From positions 30,755,001-30,819,000 of the forward strand of contig NC_079885.1 in assembly GCF_029227915.1 (NCBI RefSeq): a stretch of 64,000 nucleotides of DNA, given 5' to 3'. This DNA comes from Hydractinia symbiolongicarpus. Taxonomy: Eukaryota; Cnidaria; Hydrozoa; Anthoathecata; Hydractiniidae. Below, piece after piece: positions 27,291-42,200 of this stretch (positions within the stretch are counted from its first letter, which is position 1; every line of letters starts with the position of its first letter). The notes beneath the pieces are model-generated. The model did not search any database. It saw only the letters and a program-made list of their open reading frames with translations, and was not told where the DNA came from. The translations under genes and the position numbers were made by a program.

Positions 27291-30200
27291 GAACGATTTT
27301 TAAAATTATTTTTTCACCACTAAAACGTATGAGATTTGTAGTTTTCAGAAATGTTTTCATTTTTGATGAGACGCTTAATGAATGTGGTTTAAACGCCGGC
27401 AAACAAAAACCCGCGATTTCCCGTAAATCACGGGCTTGGCCCGTATAGTCGAATGTATACAAAGAAAGTACCCTGTGAGTAAACTCATTTCCAAAACGAT
27501 TTTTTAAAATATCTTTTCACCACTAAAACGCAGAAGACTTGTTGTTTTGAAAAATGTTTTCATTTTTGATGAGACGCTGAATAAAAGGAGTTTAATCGCC
27601 GGCAAACGAAAACCCGCGATTTCCCGTAAATCCCGGGCTTGGCCCGTATAGTCAAAAGTATACAAAGAAAGTACCCAGGGAGTAAACTGATTTCCCGAAC
27701 GATTTTTCAAATTATTTGTGCACCACTAGAACAAATGAGACTTGTAGTTTTTAAAAATGTTTTCATTTTTAATGAGACGCTTAATGAAAAAGGTTTAATC
27801 GCCGGCAAACGAAAACCCGCGATTTCCCGTAAATCCCGGACTCGGCCCGTATAGTCAAAAGTATACAAAGAAAGTACCCAGGAAGTAAACTCATTTCCCG
27901 AACGATTTTTAAAATTATTTTTTCACCACTAAAACGTATGAGACTTGTAGTTTTCAGAAATGTTTTCATTTTTGATGAGACGCTTAATGAATGTGGTTTA
28001 AACGCCGGCAAACGAAAACCTGCGATTTCTCGTAAATCCTGGGCTTGGCCCGTATAGTCGAATGTATACAAAGAAAGCACCCTGTGAGTAAACTCATTTC
28101 CAAAGCGATTTTTTAAAATATCTTTTCACCACTAAAACGCATGAGACTTGTAGTTTTCAGAAATGTTTTCTTTTTTGATGACACGCTTAATGAAAGTGGT
28201 TTAATCTCCGGCAAACGAAAACCCGCGATTTCCCGTAAATCCCGGGCTTGGCCCGTATAGTCGAATGTATACAAAGAAAGTACCCATGGAGTAAACTCAT
28301 TTTCCGAACGATTTTTTAATTTATTTTTTCACCACTAAAACGCATGACACTTGTGGTTTTTAAAAATGTTTTCATTTTTGATGAGACGCTGAATAAAAGA
28401 AGTTTAATCGCCGGCAAACGAAAACCCGCGATTTCCCGTAAATCCCGGACTCGGCCCGTATAGTCAAAAGTATACAAAGAAAGTACCCAGGGAGTAAACT
28501 CATTTCCCGAACGATTTTTTAAATTATTTTTTCACCACTAAAATGCATGAGACTTGTAGTTTTCAGAAATGTTTTCATTTTTGATGAGACGCTTAATGAA
28601 AGTGGTTTAATCGCAGGCAAACGAAAACCCGCGATTTCCCGTAAATCTCGGGCTTGGCCTGTATAGTCGAATGTATACAAAGAAAAAACCCAGGGAGTAA
28701 ACTCATTTTCCGAACGATTTTTTAAATTATTTTTTCACCACTACAACGCATGAGACTTTTAGTTTTTAAAAATGTTTTCATTTTTGATGAGACGCTGAAT
28801 AAAAGAAGTTTAATCGCCGGCAAACGAAAACCCGCCATTTCCCGTAAACCCCGGACTCGGCCCGTATAGTCAAAAGTATAAAAAGAAAGTACCCAGGGAG
28901 TAAACTCATTTCCCGAACGATTTTTTAAATTATTATTTCACCACTAAAGCCCATGAGACTTGTAGTTTTCAGAAATGTTTTCATTTTTGATGAGACGCTT
29001 AATGAATGTGGTTTAAACGCCGGCAAACGAAAACCTGCGATTTCTCGTAAATCCTGGGCTTGGCCCGTATAGTCGAATGTATACAAAGAAAGCACCCTGT
29101 GAGTAAACTCATTTCCAAAGCGATTTTTTAAAATATCTTTTCACCACTAAAACGCATGAGACTTGTAGTTTTCAGAAATGTTTTCTTTTTTGATGACACG
29201 CTTAATGAAAGTGGTTTAATCTCCGGCAAACGAAAACCCGCGATTTCCCGTAAATCCCGGGCTTGGCCCGTATAGTCGAATGTATACAAAGAAAGTACCC
29301 ATGGAGTAAACTCATTTTCCGAACGATTTTTTAATTTATTTTTTCACCACTACAACGCATGACACTTGTGGTTTTTAAAAATGTTTTCATTTTTGATGAG
29401 ACGCTGAATAAAAGAAGTTTAATCGCCGGCAAACGAAAACCCGCGATTTCCCGTAAATCCCGGACTCGGCCCGTATAGTCAAAAGTATACAAAGAAAGTA
29501 CCCAGGGAGTAAACTCATTTCCCGAACGATTTTTTAAATTATTTTTTCACCACTAAAATGCATGAGACTTGTAGTTTTCAGAAATGTTTTCATTTTTGAT
29601 GAGACGCTTAATGAAAGTGGTTTAATCGCAGGCAAACGAAAACCCGCGATTTCCCGTAAATCTCGGGCTTGGCCTGTATAGTCGAATGTATACAAAGAAA
29701 AAACCCAGGGAGTAAACTCATTTTCCGAACGATTTTTTAAATTATTTTTTCACCACTACAACGCATGAGACTTTTAGTTTTTAAAAATGTTTTCATTTTT
29801 GATGAGACGCTGAATAAAAGAAGTTTAATCGCCGGCAAACGAAAACCCGCCATTTCCCGTAAACCCCGGACTCGGCCCGTATAGTCAAAAGTATAAAAAG
29901 AAAGTACCCAGGGAGTAAACTCATTTCCCGAACGATTTTTTAAACTATTTTTTCACCACTAAAACGTATGAGACTTGTAGTTTTCAGAAATGTTTTCATT
30001 TTTGATGTGACGCTTAATGAATGTGGTTTAAACGCCGGCAAACAAAAACCCGCGATTTCCCGTAAATCACGGGCTTGGCCCGTATAGTCGAATGTATACA
30101 AAGAAAGTACCCTGTGAGTAAACTCATTTCCAAAACGATTTTTTAAAATATCTTTTCACCACTAAAACGCAGAAGACTTGTTGTTTTGAAAAATGTTTTC

Positions 30201-33200
30201 ATTTTTGATGAGACGCTGAATAAAAGGAGTTTAATCGCCGGCAAACAAAAACCCGCTATTTCCCGTAAATCCCGGGCTTGGCCCGTATAGTCAAAAGTAT
30301 GCAATGAAAGTACCCAGGGAGTAAAGTCTTTTCCCGAACAATTTTTTAAATTATTTTTTCACCACTAAAACGCACGAGATTTGTAGTTTTCAAAAATGTT
30401 TTCATTTTTGATGAGACGGTTAATGAAAGGGGTTTAATCGCCGGCAAACGAAAATCCGCGATTTCCCGTAAATCCCGAGCTTGGCCCGTATAGTCGAATG
30501 TATACAAAGGAAGTACCCTGTGAGTAAACTCATTTCCAGAACGATTTTTTAAATTATTTTTTCACCACTAAAACGCAGAAGACTTGTTGTTTTGAAAAAT
30601 GTTTTCATTTTTGATGAGACGCTGAATAAAAGGAGTTTAATCGCCGGCAAACAAAAACCCGCTATTTCCCGTAAATCCCGGGCTTGGCCCGTATAGTCAA
30701 AAGTATACAAAGAAAGTACCCAGGGAGTAAACTGATTTCCCGAACGACTTTTCAAATTATTTCTGCACCACTAGAACAAATGAGACTTGTTGTTTTGAAA
30801 AATGTTTTCATTTTTGATGAGACGCTGAATAAAAGGAGTTTAATCGCCGGCAAACGAAAACCCGCTATTTCCCGTAAATCCCGGGCTTGGCCCGTATAGT
30901 CAAAAGTATACAAAGAAAGTACCCAGGGAGTAAACTGATTTCCCGAACGATTTTTCAAATTATTTCTGCACCACTAGAACAAATGAGACTTGTAGTTTTC
31001 AAAAATGTTTTCATTTTTAATGAGACGCTTAATGAAAGAGGTTTAATCGCCCGCAAACAAAAACCCGCGATTTCCCGTAAATCACGGGCTTGGCCCGTAT
31101 AGTCGAATGTATACAAAGAAAGTACCCAGGAAGTAAACTCATTTCCCGAACGATTTTTAAAATTATTTTTTCACCACTAAAACGTATGAGATTTGTAGTT
31201 TTCAGAAATGTTTTCATTTTTGATGAGACGCTTAATGAATGTGGTTTAAACGCCGGCAAACAAAAACCCGCGATTTCCCGTAAATCACGGGCTTGGCCCG
31301 TATAGTCGAATGTATACAAAGAAAGTACCCTGTGAGTAAACTCATTTCCAAAACGATTTTTTAAAATATCTTTTCACCACTAAAACGCAGAAGACTTGTT
31401 GTTTTGAAAAATGTTTTCATTTTTGATGAGACGCTGAATAAAAGGAGTTTAATCGCCGGCAAACAAAAACCCGCTATTTCCCGTAAATCCCGGGCTTGGC
31501 CCGTATAGTCAAAAGTATGCAATGAAAGTACCCAGGGAGTAAAGTCTTTTCCCGAACAATTTTTTAAATTATTTTTTCACCACTAAAACGCACGAGATTT
31601 GTAGTTTTCAAAAATGTTTTCATTTTTGATGAGACGGTTAATGAAAGGGGTTTAATCGCCGGCAAACGAAAATCCGCGATTTCCCGTAAATCCCGAGCTT
31701 GGCCGTATAGTCGAATGTATACAAAGGAAGTACCCTGTGAGTAAACTCATTTCCAGAACGATTTTTTAAATTATTTTTTCACCACTAAAACGCAGAAGAC
31801 TTGTTGTTTTGAAAAATGTTTTCATTTTTGATGAGACGCTGAATAAAAGGAGTTTAATCGCCGGCAAACAAAAACCCGCTATTTCCCGTAAATCCCGGGC
31901 TTGGCCCGTATAGTCAAAAGTATACAAAGAAAGTACCCAGGGAGTAAACTGATTTCCCGAACGATTTTTCAAATTATTTCTGCACCACTAGAACAAATGA
32001 GACTTGTAGTTTTCAAAAATGTTTTCATTTTTAATGAGACGCTTAATGAAAGAGGTTTAATCGCCGGCAAACGAAAACCCGCGATTTCCCGTAAATCCCG
32101 GACTCGGCCCGTATAGTCGAATGTATACAAAGGAAGTTCCCTGTGAGTAAACTCATTTCCAGAACGATTTTTTAAATTACTTTTTCACCACTAAAACGCA
32201 GAAGACTTGTTGTTTTGAAAAATGTTTTCATTTTTGATGAGACGCTGAATAAAAGGAGTTTAATCGCCGGCAAACGAAAACCCGCTATTTCCCGTAAATC
32301 CCGGGCTTGGCCCGTATAGTCAAAAGTATACAAAGAAAGTACCCAGGGAGTAAACTGATTTCCCGAACGATTTTTCAAATTATTTCTGCACCACTAGAAC
32401 AAATGAGACTTGTAGTTTTCAAAAATGTTTTCATTTTTAATGAGACGCTTGATGAAAGAGGTTTAATCGCCCGCAAACAAAAACCCGCGATTTCCCGTAA
32501 ATCACGGGCTTGGCCCGTATAGTCGAATGTATACAAAGAAAGTACCCAGGAAGTAAACTCATTTCCCGAACGATTTTTAAAATTATTTTTTCACCACTAA
32601 AACGTATGAGATTTGTAGTTTTCAGAAATGTTTTCATTTTTGATGAGACGCTTAATGAATGTGGTTTAAACGCCGGCAAACAAAAACCCGCGATTTCCCG
32701 TAAATCACGGGCTTGGCCCGTATAGTCGAATGTATACAAAGAAAGTACCCTGTGAGTAAACTCATTTCCAAAACGATTTTTTAAAATATCTTTTCACCAC
32801 TAAAACGCAGAAGACTTGTTGTTTTGAAAAATGTTTTCATTTTTGATGAGACGCTGAATAAAAGGAGTTTAATCGCCGGCAAACGAAAACCCGCGATTTC
32901 CCGTAAATCCCGGGCTTGGCCCGTATAGTCAAAAGTATACAAAGAAAGTACCCAGGGAGTAAACTGATTTCCCGAACGATTTTTCAAATTATTTCTGCAC
33001 CACTAGAACAAATGAGACTTGTAGTTTTTAAAAATGTTTTCATTTTTAATGAGACGCTTAATGAAAAAGGTTTAATCGCCGGCAAACGAAAACCCGCGAT
33101 TTCCCGTAAATCCCGGACTCGGCCCGTATAGTCAAAAGTATACAAAGAAAGTACCCAGGAGGTAAACTCATTTCCCGAACGATTTTTAAAATTATTTTTT

Positions 33201-36200
33201 CACCACTAAAACGTATGAGACTTGTAGTTTTCAGAAATGTTTTCATTTTTGATGAGACGCTTAATGAATGTGGTTTAAACGCCGGCAAACGAAAACCTGC
33301 GATTTCTCGTAAATCCTGGGCTTGGCCCGTATAGTCGAATGTATACAAAGAAAGCACCCTGTGAGTAAACTCATTTCCAAAGCGATTTTTTAAAATATCT
33401 TTTCACCACTAAAACGCATGAGACTTGTAGTTTTCAGAAATGTTTTCTTTTTTGATGACACGCTTAATGAAAGTGGTTTAATCTCCGGCAAACGAAAACC
33501 CGCGATTTCCCGTAAATCCCGGGCTTGGCCCGTATAGTCGAATGTATACAAAGAAAGTACCCATGGAGTAAACTCATTTTCCGAACGATTTTTTAATTTA
33601 TTTTTTCACCACTAAAACGCATGACACTTGTGGTTTTTAAAAATGTTTTCATTTTTGATGAGACGCTGAATAAAAGAAGTTTAATCGCCGGCAAACGAAA
33701 ACCCGCGATTTCCCGTAAATCCCGGACTCGGCCCGTATAGTCAAAAGTATACAAAGAAAGTACCCAGGGAGTAAACTCATTTCCCGAACGATTTTTTAAA
33801 TTATTTTTTCACCACTAAAATGCATGAGACTTGTAGTTTTCAGAAATGTTTTCATTTTTGATGAGACGCTTAATGAAAGTGGTTTAATCGCAGGCAAACG
33901 AAAACCCGCGATTTCCCGTAAATCTCGGGCTTGGCCTGTATAGTCGAATGTATACAAAGAAAAAACCCAGGGAGTAAACTCATTTTCCGAACGATTTTTT
34001 AAATTATTTTTTCACCACTACAACGCATGAGACTTTTAGTTTTTAAAAATGTTTTCATTTTTGATGAGACGCTGAATAAAAGAAGTTTAATCGCCGGCAA
34101 ACGAAAACCCGCCATTTCCCGTAAACCCCGGACTCGGCCCGTATAGTCAAAAGTATAAAAAGAAAGTACCCAGGGAGTAAACTCATTTCCCGAACGATTT
34201 TTTAAATTATTATTTCACCACTAAAGCCCATGAGACTTGTAGTTTTCAGAAATGTTTTCATTTTTGATGAGACGCTTAATGAATGTGGTTTAAACGCCGG
34301 CAAACGAAAACCTGCGATTTCTCGTAAATCCTGGGCTTGGCCCGTATAGTCGAATGTATACAAAGAAAGCACCCTGTGAGTAAACTCATTTCCAAAGCGA
34401 TTTTTTAAAATATCTTTTCACCACTAAAACGCATGAGACTTGTAGTTTTCAGAAATGTTTTCTTTTTTGATGACACGCTTAATGAAAGTGGTTTAATCTC
34501 CGGCAAACGAAAACCCGCGATTTCCCGTAAATCCCGGGCTTGGCCCGTATAGTCGAATGTATACAAAGAAAGTACCCATGGAGTAAACTCATTTTCCGAA
34601 CGATTTTTTAATTTATTTTTTCACCACTACAACGCATGACACTTGTGGTTTTTAAAAATGTTTTCATTTTTGATGAGACGCTGAATAAACGAAGTTTAAT
34701 CGCCGGCAAACGAAAACCCGCGATTTCCCGTAAATCCCGGACTCGGCCCGTATAGTCAAAAGTATACAAAGAAAGTACCCAGGGAGTAAACTCATTTCCC
34801 GAACGATTTTTTAAATTATTTTTTCACCACTAAAATGCATGAGACTTGTAGTTTTCAGAAATGTTTTCATTTTTGATGAGACGCTTAATGAAAGTGGTTT
34901 AATCGCAGGCAAACGAAAACCCGCGATTTCCCGTAAATCTCGGGCTTGGCCTGTATAGTCGAATGTATACAAAGAAAAAACCCAGGGAGTAAACTCATTT
35001 TCCGAACGATTTTTTAAATTATTTTTTCACCACTACAACGCATGAGACTTTTAGTTTTTAAAAATGTTTTCATTTTTGATGAGACGCTGAATAAAAGAAG
35101 TTTAATCGCCGGCAAACGAAAACCCGCCATTTCCCGTAAACCCCGGACTCGGCCCGTATAGTCAAAAGTATAAAAAGAAAGTACCCAGGGAGTAAACTCA
35201 TTTCCCGAACGATTTTTTAAACTATTTTTTCACCACTAAAACGTATGAGACTTGTAGTTTTCAGAAATGTTTTCATTTTTGATGTGACGCTTAATGAATG
35301 TGGTTTAAACGCCGGCAAACAAAAACCCGCGATTTCCCGTAAATCACGGGCTTGGCCCGTATAGTCGAATGTATACAAAGAAAGTACCCTGTGAGTAAAC
35401 TCATTTCCAAAACGATTTTTTAAAATATCTTTTCACCACTAAAACGCAGAAGACTTGTTGTTTTGAAAAATGTTTTCATTTTTGATGAGACGCTGAATAA
35501 AAGGAGTTTAATCGCCGGCAAACAAAAACCCGCTATTTCCCGTAAATCCCGGGCTTGGCCCGTATAGTCAAAAGTATGCAATGAAAGTACCCAGGGAGTA
35601 AAGTCTTTTCCCGAACAATTTTTTAAATTATTTTTTCACCACTAAAACGCACGAGATTTGTAGTTTTCAAAAATGTTTTCATTTTTGATGAGACGGTTAA
35701 TGAAAGGGGTTTAATCGCCGGCAAACGAAAATCCGCGATTTCCCGTAAATCCCGAGCTTGGCCCGTATAGTCGAATGTATACAAAGGAAGTACCCTGTGA
35801 GTAAACTCATTTCCAGAACGATTTTTTAAATTATTTTTTCACCACTAAAACGCAGAAGACTTGTTGTTTTGAAAAATGTTTTCATTTTTGATGAGACGCT
35901 GAATAAAAGGAGTTTAATCGCCGGCAAACAAAAACCCGCTATTTCCCGTAAATCCCGGGCTTGGCCCGTATATTCAAAAGTATACAAAGAAAGTACCCAG
36001 GGAGTAAACTGATTTCCCGAACGATTTTTCAAATTATTTCTGCACCACTAGAACAAATGAGACTTGTAGTTTTCAAAAATGTTTTCATTTTTAATGAGAC
36101 GCTTAATGAAAGAGGTTTAATCGCCGGCAAACGAAAACCCGCGATTTCCCGTAAATCCCGGACTCGGCCCGTATAGTCGAATGTATACAAAGGAAGTTCC

Positions 36201-39200
36201 CTGTGAGTAAACTCATTTCCAGAACGATTTTTTAAATTACTTTTTCACCACTAAAACGCAGAAGACTTGTTGTTTTGAAAAATGTTTTCATTTTTGATGA
36301 GACGCTGAATAAAAGGAGTTTAATCGCCGGCAAACGAAAACCCGCTATTTCCCGTAAATCCCGGGCTTGGCCCGTATAGTCAAAAGTATACAAAGAAAGT
36401 ACCCAGGGAGTAAACTGATTTCCCGAACGATTTTTCAAATTATTTCTGCACCACTAGAACAAATGAGACTTGTAGTTTTCAAAAATGTTTTCATTTTTAA
36501 TGAGACGCTTAATGAAAGAGGTTTAATCGCCCGCAAACGAAAATCCGCGATTTCCCGTAAATCCCGGACTCGGCCCTTATAGTCAAAAGTATACAAAGAA
36601 AGTACCCAGGAAGTAAACTCATTTCCCGAACGATTTTTAAAATTATTTTTTCACCACTAAAACGTATGAGATTTGTAGTTTTCAGAAATGTTTTCATTTT
36701 TGATGAGACGCTTAATGAATGTGGTTTAAACGCCGGCAAACAAAAACCCGCGATTTCCCGTAAATCACGGGCTTGGCCCGTATAGTCAAATGTATACAAA
36801 GAAAGTACCCTGTGAGTAAACTCATTTCCAAAACGATTTTTTAAAATATCTTTTCACCACTAAAACGCAGAAGACTTGTTGTTTTGAAAAATGTTTTCAT
36901 TTTTGATGAGACGCTGAATAAAAGGAGTTTAATCGCCGGCAAACGAAAACCCGCGATTTCCCGTAAATCCCGGGCTTGGCCCGTATAGTCAAAAGTATAC
37001 AAAGAAAGTACCCAGGGAGTAAACTGATTTCCCGAACGATTTTTCAAATTATTTCTGCACCACTAGAACAAATGAGACTTGTAGTTTTTAAAAATGTTTT
37101 CATTTTTAATGAGACGCTTAATGAAAAAGGTTTAATCGCCGGCAAACGAAAACCCGCGATTTCCCGTAAATCCCGGACTCGGCCCGTATAGTCAAAAGTA
37201 TACAAAGAAAGTACCCAGGAAGTAAACTCATTTCCCGAACGATTTTTAAAATTATTTTTTCACCACTAAAACGTATGAGACTTGTAGTTTTCAGAAATGT
37301 TTTCATTTTTGATGAGACGCTTAATGAATGTGGTTTAAACGCCGGCAAACGAAAACCTGCGATTTCTCGTAAATCCTGGGCTTGGCCCGTATAGTCGAAT
37401 GTATACAAAGAAAGCACCCTGTGAGTAAACTCATTTCCAAAGCGATTTTTTAAAATATCTTTTCACCACTAAAACGCATGAGACTTGTAGTTTTCAGAAA
37501 TGTTTTCTTTTTTGATGACACGCTTAATGAAAGTGGTTTAATCTCCGGCAAACGAAAACCCGCGATTTCCCGTAAATCCCGGGCTTGGCCCGTATAGTCG
37601 AATGTATACAAAGAAAGTACCCATGGAGTAAACTCATTTTCCGAACGATTTTTTAATTTATTTTTTCACCACTAAAACGCATGACACTTGTGGTTTTTAA
37701 AAATGTTTTCATTTTTGATGAGACGCTGAATAAAAGAAGTTTAATCGCCGGCAAACGAAAACTCGCGATTTCCCGTAAATCCCGGACTCGGCCCGTATAG
37801 TCAAAAGTATACAAAGAAAGTACCCAGGGAGTAAACTCATTTCCCGAACGATTTTTTAAATTATTTTTTCACCACTAAAATGCATGAGACTTGTAGTTTT
37901 CAGAAATGTTTTCATTTTTGATGAGACGCTTAATGAAAGTGGTTTAATCGCAGGCAAACGAAAACCCGCGATTTCCCGTAAATCTCGGGCTTGGCCTGTA
38001 TAGTCGAATGTATACAAAGAAAAAACCCAGGGAGTAAACTCATTTTCCGAACGATTTTTTAAATTATTTTTTCACCACTACAACGCATGAGACTTTTAGT
38101 TTTTAAAAATGTTTTCATTTTTGATGAGACGCTGAATAAAAGAAGTTTAATCGCCGGCAAACGAAAACCCGCCATTTCCCGTAAACCCCGGACTCGGCCC
38201 GTATAGTCAAAAGTATAAAAAGAAAGTACCCAGGGAGTAAACTCATTTCCCGAACGATTTTTTAAATTATTATTTCACCACTAAAGCCCATGAGACTTGT
38301 AGTTTTCAGAAATGTTTTCATTTTTGATGAGACGCTTAATGAATGTGGTTTAAACGCCGGCAAACGAAAACCTGCGATTTCTCGTAAATCCTGGGCTTGG
38401 CCCGTATAGTCGAATGTATACAAAGAAAGCACCCTGTGAGTAAACTCATTTCCAAAGCGATTTTTTAAAATATCTTTTCACCACTAAAACGCATGAGACT
38501 TGTAGTTTTCAGAAATGTTTTCTTTTTTGATGACACGCTTAATGAAAGTGGTTTAATCTCCGGCAAACGAAAACCCGCAATTTCCCGTAAATCCCGGGCT
38601 TGGCCCGTATAGTCGAATGTATACAAAGAAAGTACCCATGGAGTAAACTCATTTTCCGAACGATTTTTTAATTTATTTTTTCACCACTACAACGCATGAC
38701 ACTTGTGGTTTTTAAAAATGTTTTCATTTTTGATGAGACGCTGAATAAAAGAAGTTTAATCGCCGGCAAACGAAAACCCGCGATTTCCCGTAAATCCCGG
38801 ACTCGGCCCGTATAGTCAAAAGTATACAAAGAAAGTACCCAGGGAGTAAACTCATTTCCCGAACGATTTTTTAAATTATTTTTTCACCACTAAAATGCAT
38901 GAGACTTGTAGTTTTCAGAAATGTTTTCATTTTTGATGAGACGCTTAATGAAAGTGGTTTAATCGCAGGCAAACGAAAACCCGCGATTTCCCGTAAATCT
39001 CGGGCTTGGCCTGTATAGTCGAATGTATACAAAGAAAAAACCCAGGGAGTAAACTCATTTTCCGAACGATTTTTTAAATTATTTTTTCACCACTACAACG
39101 CATGAGACTTTTAGTTTTTAAAAATGTTTTCATTTTTGATGAGACGCTGAATAAAAGAAGTTTAATCGCCGGCAAACGAAAACCCGCCATTTCCCGTAAA

Positions 39201-42200
39201 CCCCGGACTCGGCCCGTATAGTCAAAAGTATAAAAAGAAAGTACCCAGGGAGTAAACTGATTTCCCGAACGATTTTTCAAATTATTTCTGCACCACTAGA
39301 ACAAATGAGACTTGTAGTTTTCAAAAATGTTTTCATTTTTAATGAGACACTTAATGAAAGAGGTTTAATCGCCGGCAAACGAAAATCCGCGATTTCCCGT
39401 AAATCCCGGACTCGGCCTGTATAGTCAAAAGTATACAAAGAAAGTACCCAGGGAGTAAACTCATTTCTCAAACGATTTTTTAAATTATTTTTTCACCACT
39501 ACAACGCATGAGACTTGTAGTTTTCAAAAATGTTTTCATTTTTAATGAGACGCCTAATAAAAGAGGTTTAATCGCCGGCAAACGAAAACCCGCGATTTCC
39601 CGTAAATCCCGGACTCGGCCCGTATAGTCGAATGTATACAAAGGAAGTACCCTGTGAGTAAACTCATTTCCAGAACGATTTTTTAAATTATTTTTTCACC
39701 ACTAAAACGCAGAAGACTTGTTGTTTTGAAAAATGTTTTCATTTTTGATGAGACGCTGAATAAAAGGAGTTTAATCGCCGGCAAACGAAAACCCGCTATT
39801 TCCCGTAATCCCCGGGCTTGGCCCGTATAGTCAAAAGTATACAAAGAAAGTACCCAGGGAGTAAACTGATTTCCCGAACGATTTTTCAAATTATTTCTGC
39901 ACCACTAGAACAAATGAGACTTGTAGTTTTCAAAAATGTTTTCATTTTTAATGAGACACTTAATGAAAGAGGTTTAATCGCCGGCAAACGAAAATCCGCG
40001 ATTTCCCGTAAATCCCGGACTCGGCCCGTATAGTCAAAAGTATACAAAGAAAGTACCCAGGAAGTAAACTCATTTCCCGAACGATTTTTAAAATTATTTT
40101 TTCACCACTAAAACGTATGAGACTTGTAGTTTTCAGAAATGTTTTCATTTTTGATGAGACGCTTAATGAATGTGGTTTAAACGCCGGCAAACAAAAACCC
40201 GCGATTTCCCGTAAATCACGGGCTTGGCCCGTATAGTCGAATGTATACAAAGAAAGTACCCTGTGAGTAAACTCATTTCCAAAACGATTTTTTAAAATAT
40301 CTTTTCACCACTAAAACGCAGAAGACTTGTTGTTTTGAAAATTTTTTTCATTTTTGATGAGACGCTTAATAAAAGAAGTTTAATCGCCGGCAAACGAAAA
40401 CCCGCGATTTCCCGTAAATCCCAGACTTGGCCCGTATAGTCAAAAGTATGCAAAGAAAGTACCCAGGGAGTAAAGTCTTTTCCCGAACGATTTTTTAAAT
40501 TATTTTTTCACCACTAAAACGTATGAGACTTGTAGTTTTCAGAAATGTTTTCATTTTTGATGAGACGCTTAATGAATGTGGTTTAAACGCCGGCAAACAA
40601 AAACCCGCGATTTCCCGTAAATCACGGGCTTGGCCCGTATAGTCGAATGTATACAAAGAAAGTACCCTGTGAGTAAACTCATTTCCAAAACGATTTTTTA
40701 AAATATCTTTTCACCACTAAAACGCAGAAGACTTGTTGTTTTGAAAAATTTTTTCATTTTTGATGAGACGCTTAATAAAAGAAGTTTAATCGCCGGCAAA
40801 CGAAAACCCGCGATTTCCCGTAAATCCCAGACTTGGCCCGTATAGTCAAAAGTATGCAAAGAAAGTACCCAGGGAGTAAAGTCTTTTCCCGAACGATTTT
40901 TTAAATTATTTTTTCACCACTAAAACGCAGAAGACTTGTTGTTTTGAAAAATGTTTTCATTTTTGATGAGACGCTGAATAAAAGGAGTTTAATCGCCGGC
41001 AAACAAAAACCCGCTATTTCCCGTAAATCCCGGGCTTGGCCCGTATAGTCAAAAGTATACAAAGAAAGTACCCAGGGAGTAAACTGATTTCCCGAACGAT
41101 TTTTCAAATTATTTCTGCACCACTAGAACAAATGAGACTTGTAGTTTTCAAAAATGTTTTCATTTTTAATGAGACGCTTAATGAAAGAGGTTTAATCGCC
41201 GGCAAACGAAAACCCGCGATTTCCCGTAAATCCCGGACTCGGCCCGTATAGTCGAATGTATACAAAGGAAGTACCCTGTGAGTAAACTCATTTCCAGAAC
41301 GATTTTTTAAATTACTTTTTCACCACTAAAACGCAGAAGACTTGTTGTTTTGAAAAATGTTTTCATTTTTGATGAGACGCTGAATAAAAGGAGTTTAATC
41401 GCCGGCAAACGAAAACCCGCTATTTCCCGTAAATCCCGGGCTTGGCCCGTATAGTCAAAAGTATACAAAGAAAGTACCCAGGGAGTAAACTGATTTCCCG
41501 AACGATTTTTCAAATTATTTCTGCACCACTAGAACAAATGAGACTTGTAGTTTTCAAAAATGTTTTCATTTTTAATGAGACGCTTAATGAAAGAGGTTTA
41601 ATCGCCCGCAAACGAAAATCCGCGATTTCCCGTAAATCCCGGACTCGGCCCGTATAGTCAAAAGTATACAAAGAAAGTACCCAGGAAGTAAACTCATTTC
41701 CCGAACGATTTTTAAAATTATTTTTTCACCACTAAAACGTATGAGATTTGTAGTTTTCAGAAATGTTTTCATTTTTGATGAGACGCTTAATGAATGTGGT
41801 TTAAACGCCGGCAAACAAAAACCCGCGATTTCCCGTAAATCACGGGCTTGGCCCGTATAGTCGAATGTATACAAAGAAAGTACCCTGTGAGTAAACTCAT
41901 TTCCAAAACGATTTTTTAAAATATCTTTTCACCACTAAAACGCAGAAGACTTGTTGTTTTGAAAAATGTTTTCATTTTTGATGAGACGCTGAATAAAAGG
42001 AGTTTAATCGCCGGCAAACGAAAACCCGCGATTTCCCGTAAATCCCGGGCTTGGCCCGTATAGTCAAAAGTATACAAAGAAAGTACCCAGGGAGTAAACT
42101 GATTTCCCGAACGATTTTTCAAATTATTTCTGCACCACTAGAACAAATGAGACTTGTAGTTTTCAAAAATGTTTTCATTTTTAATGAGACGCTTAATGAA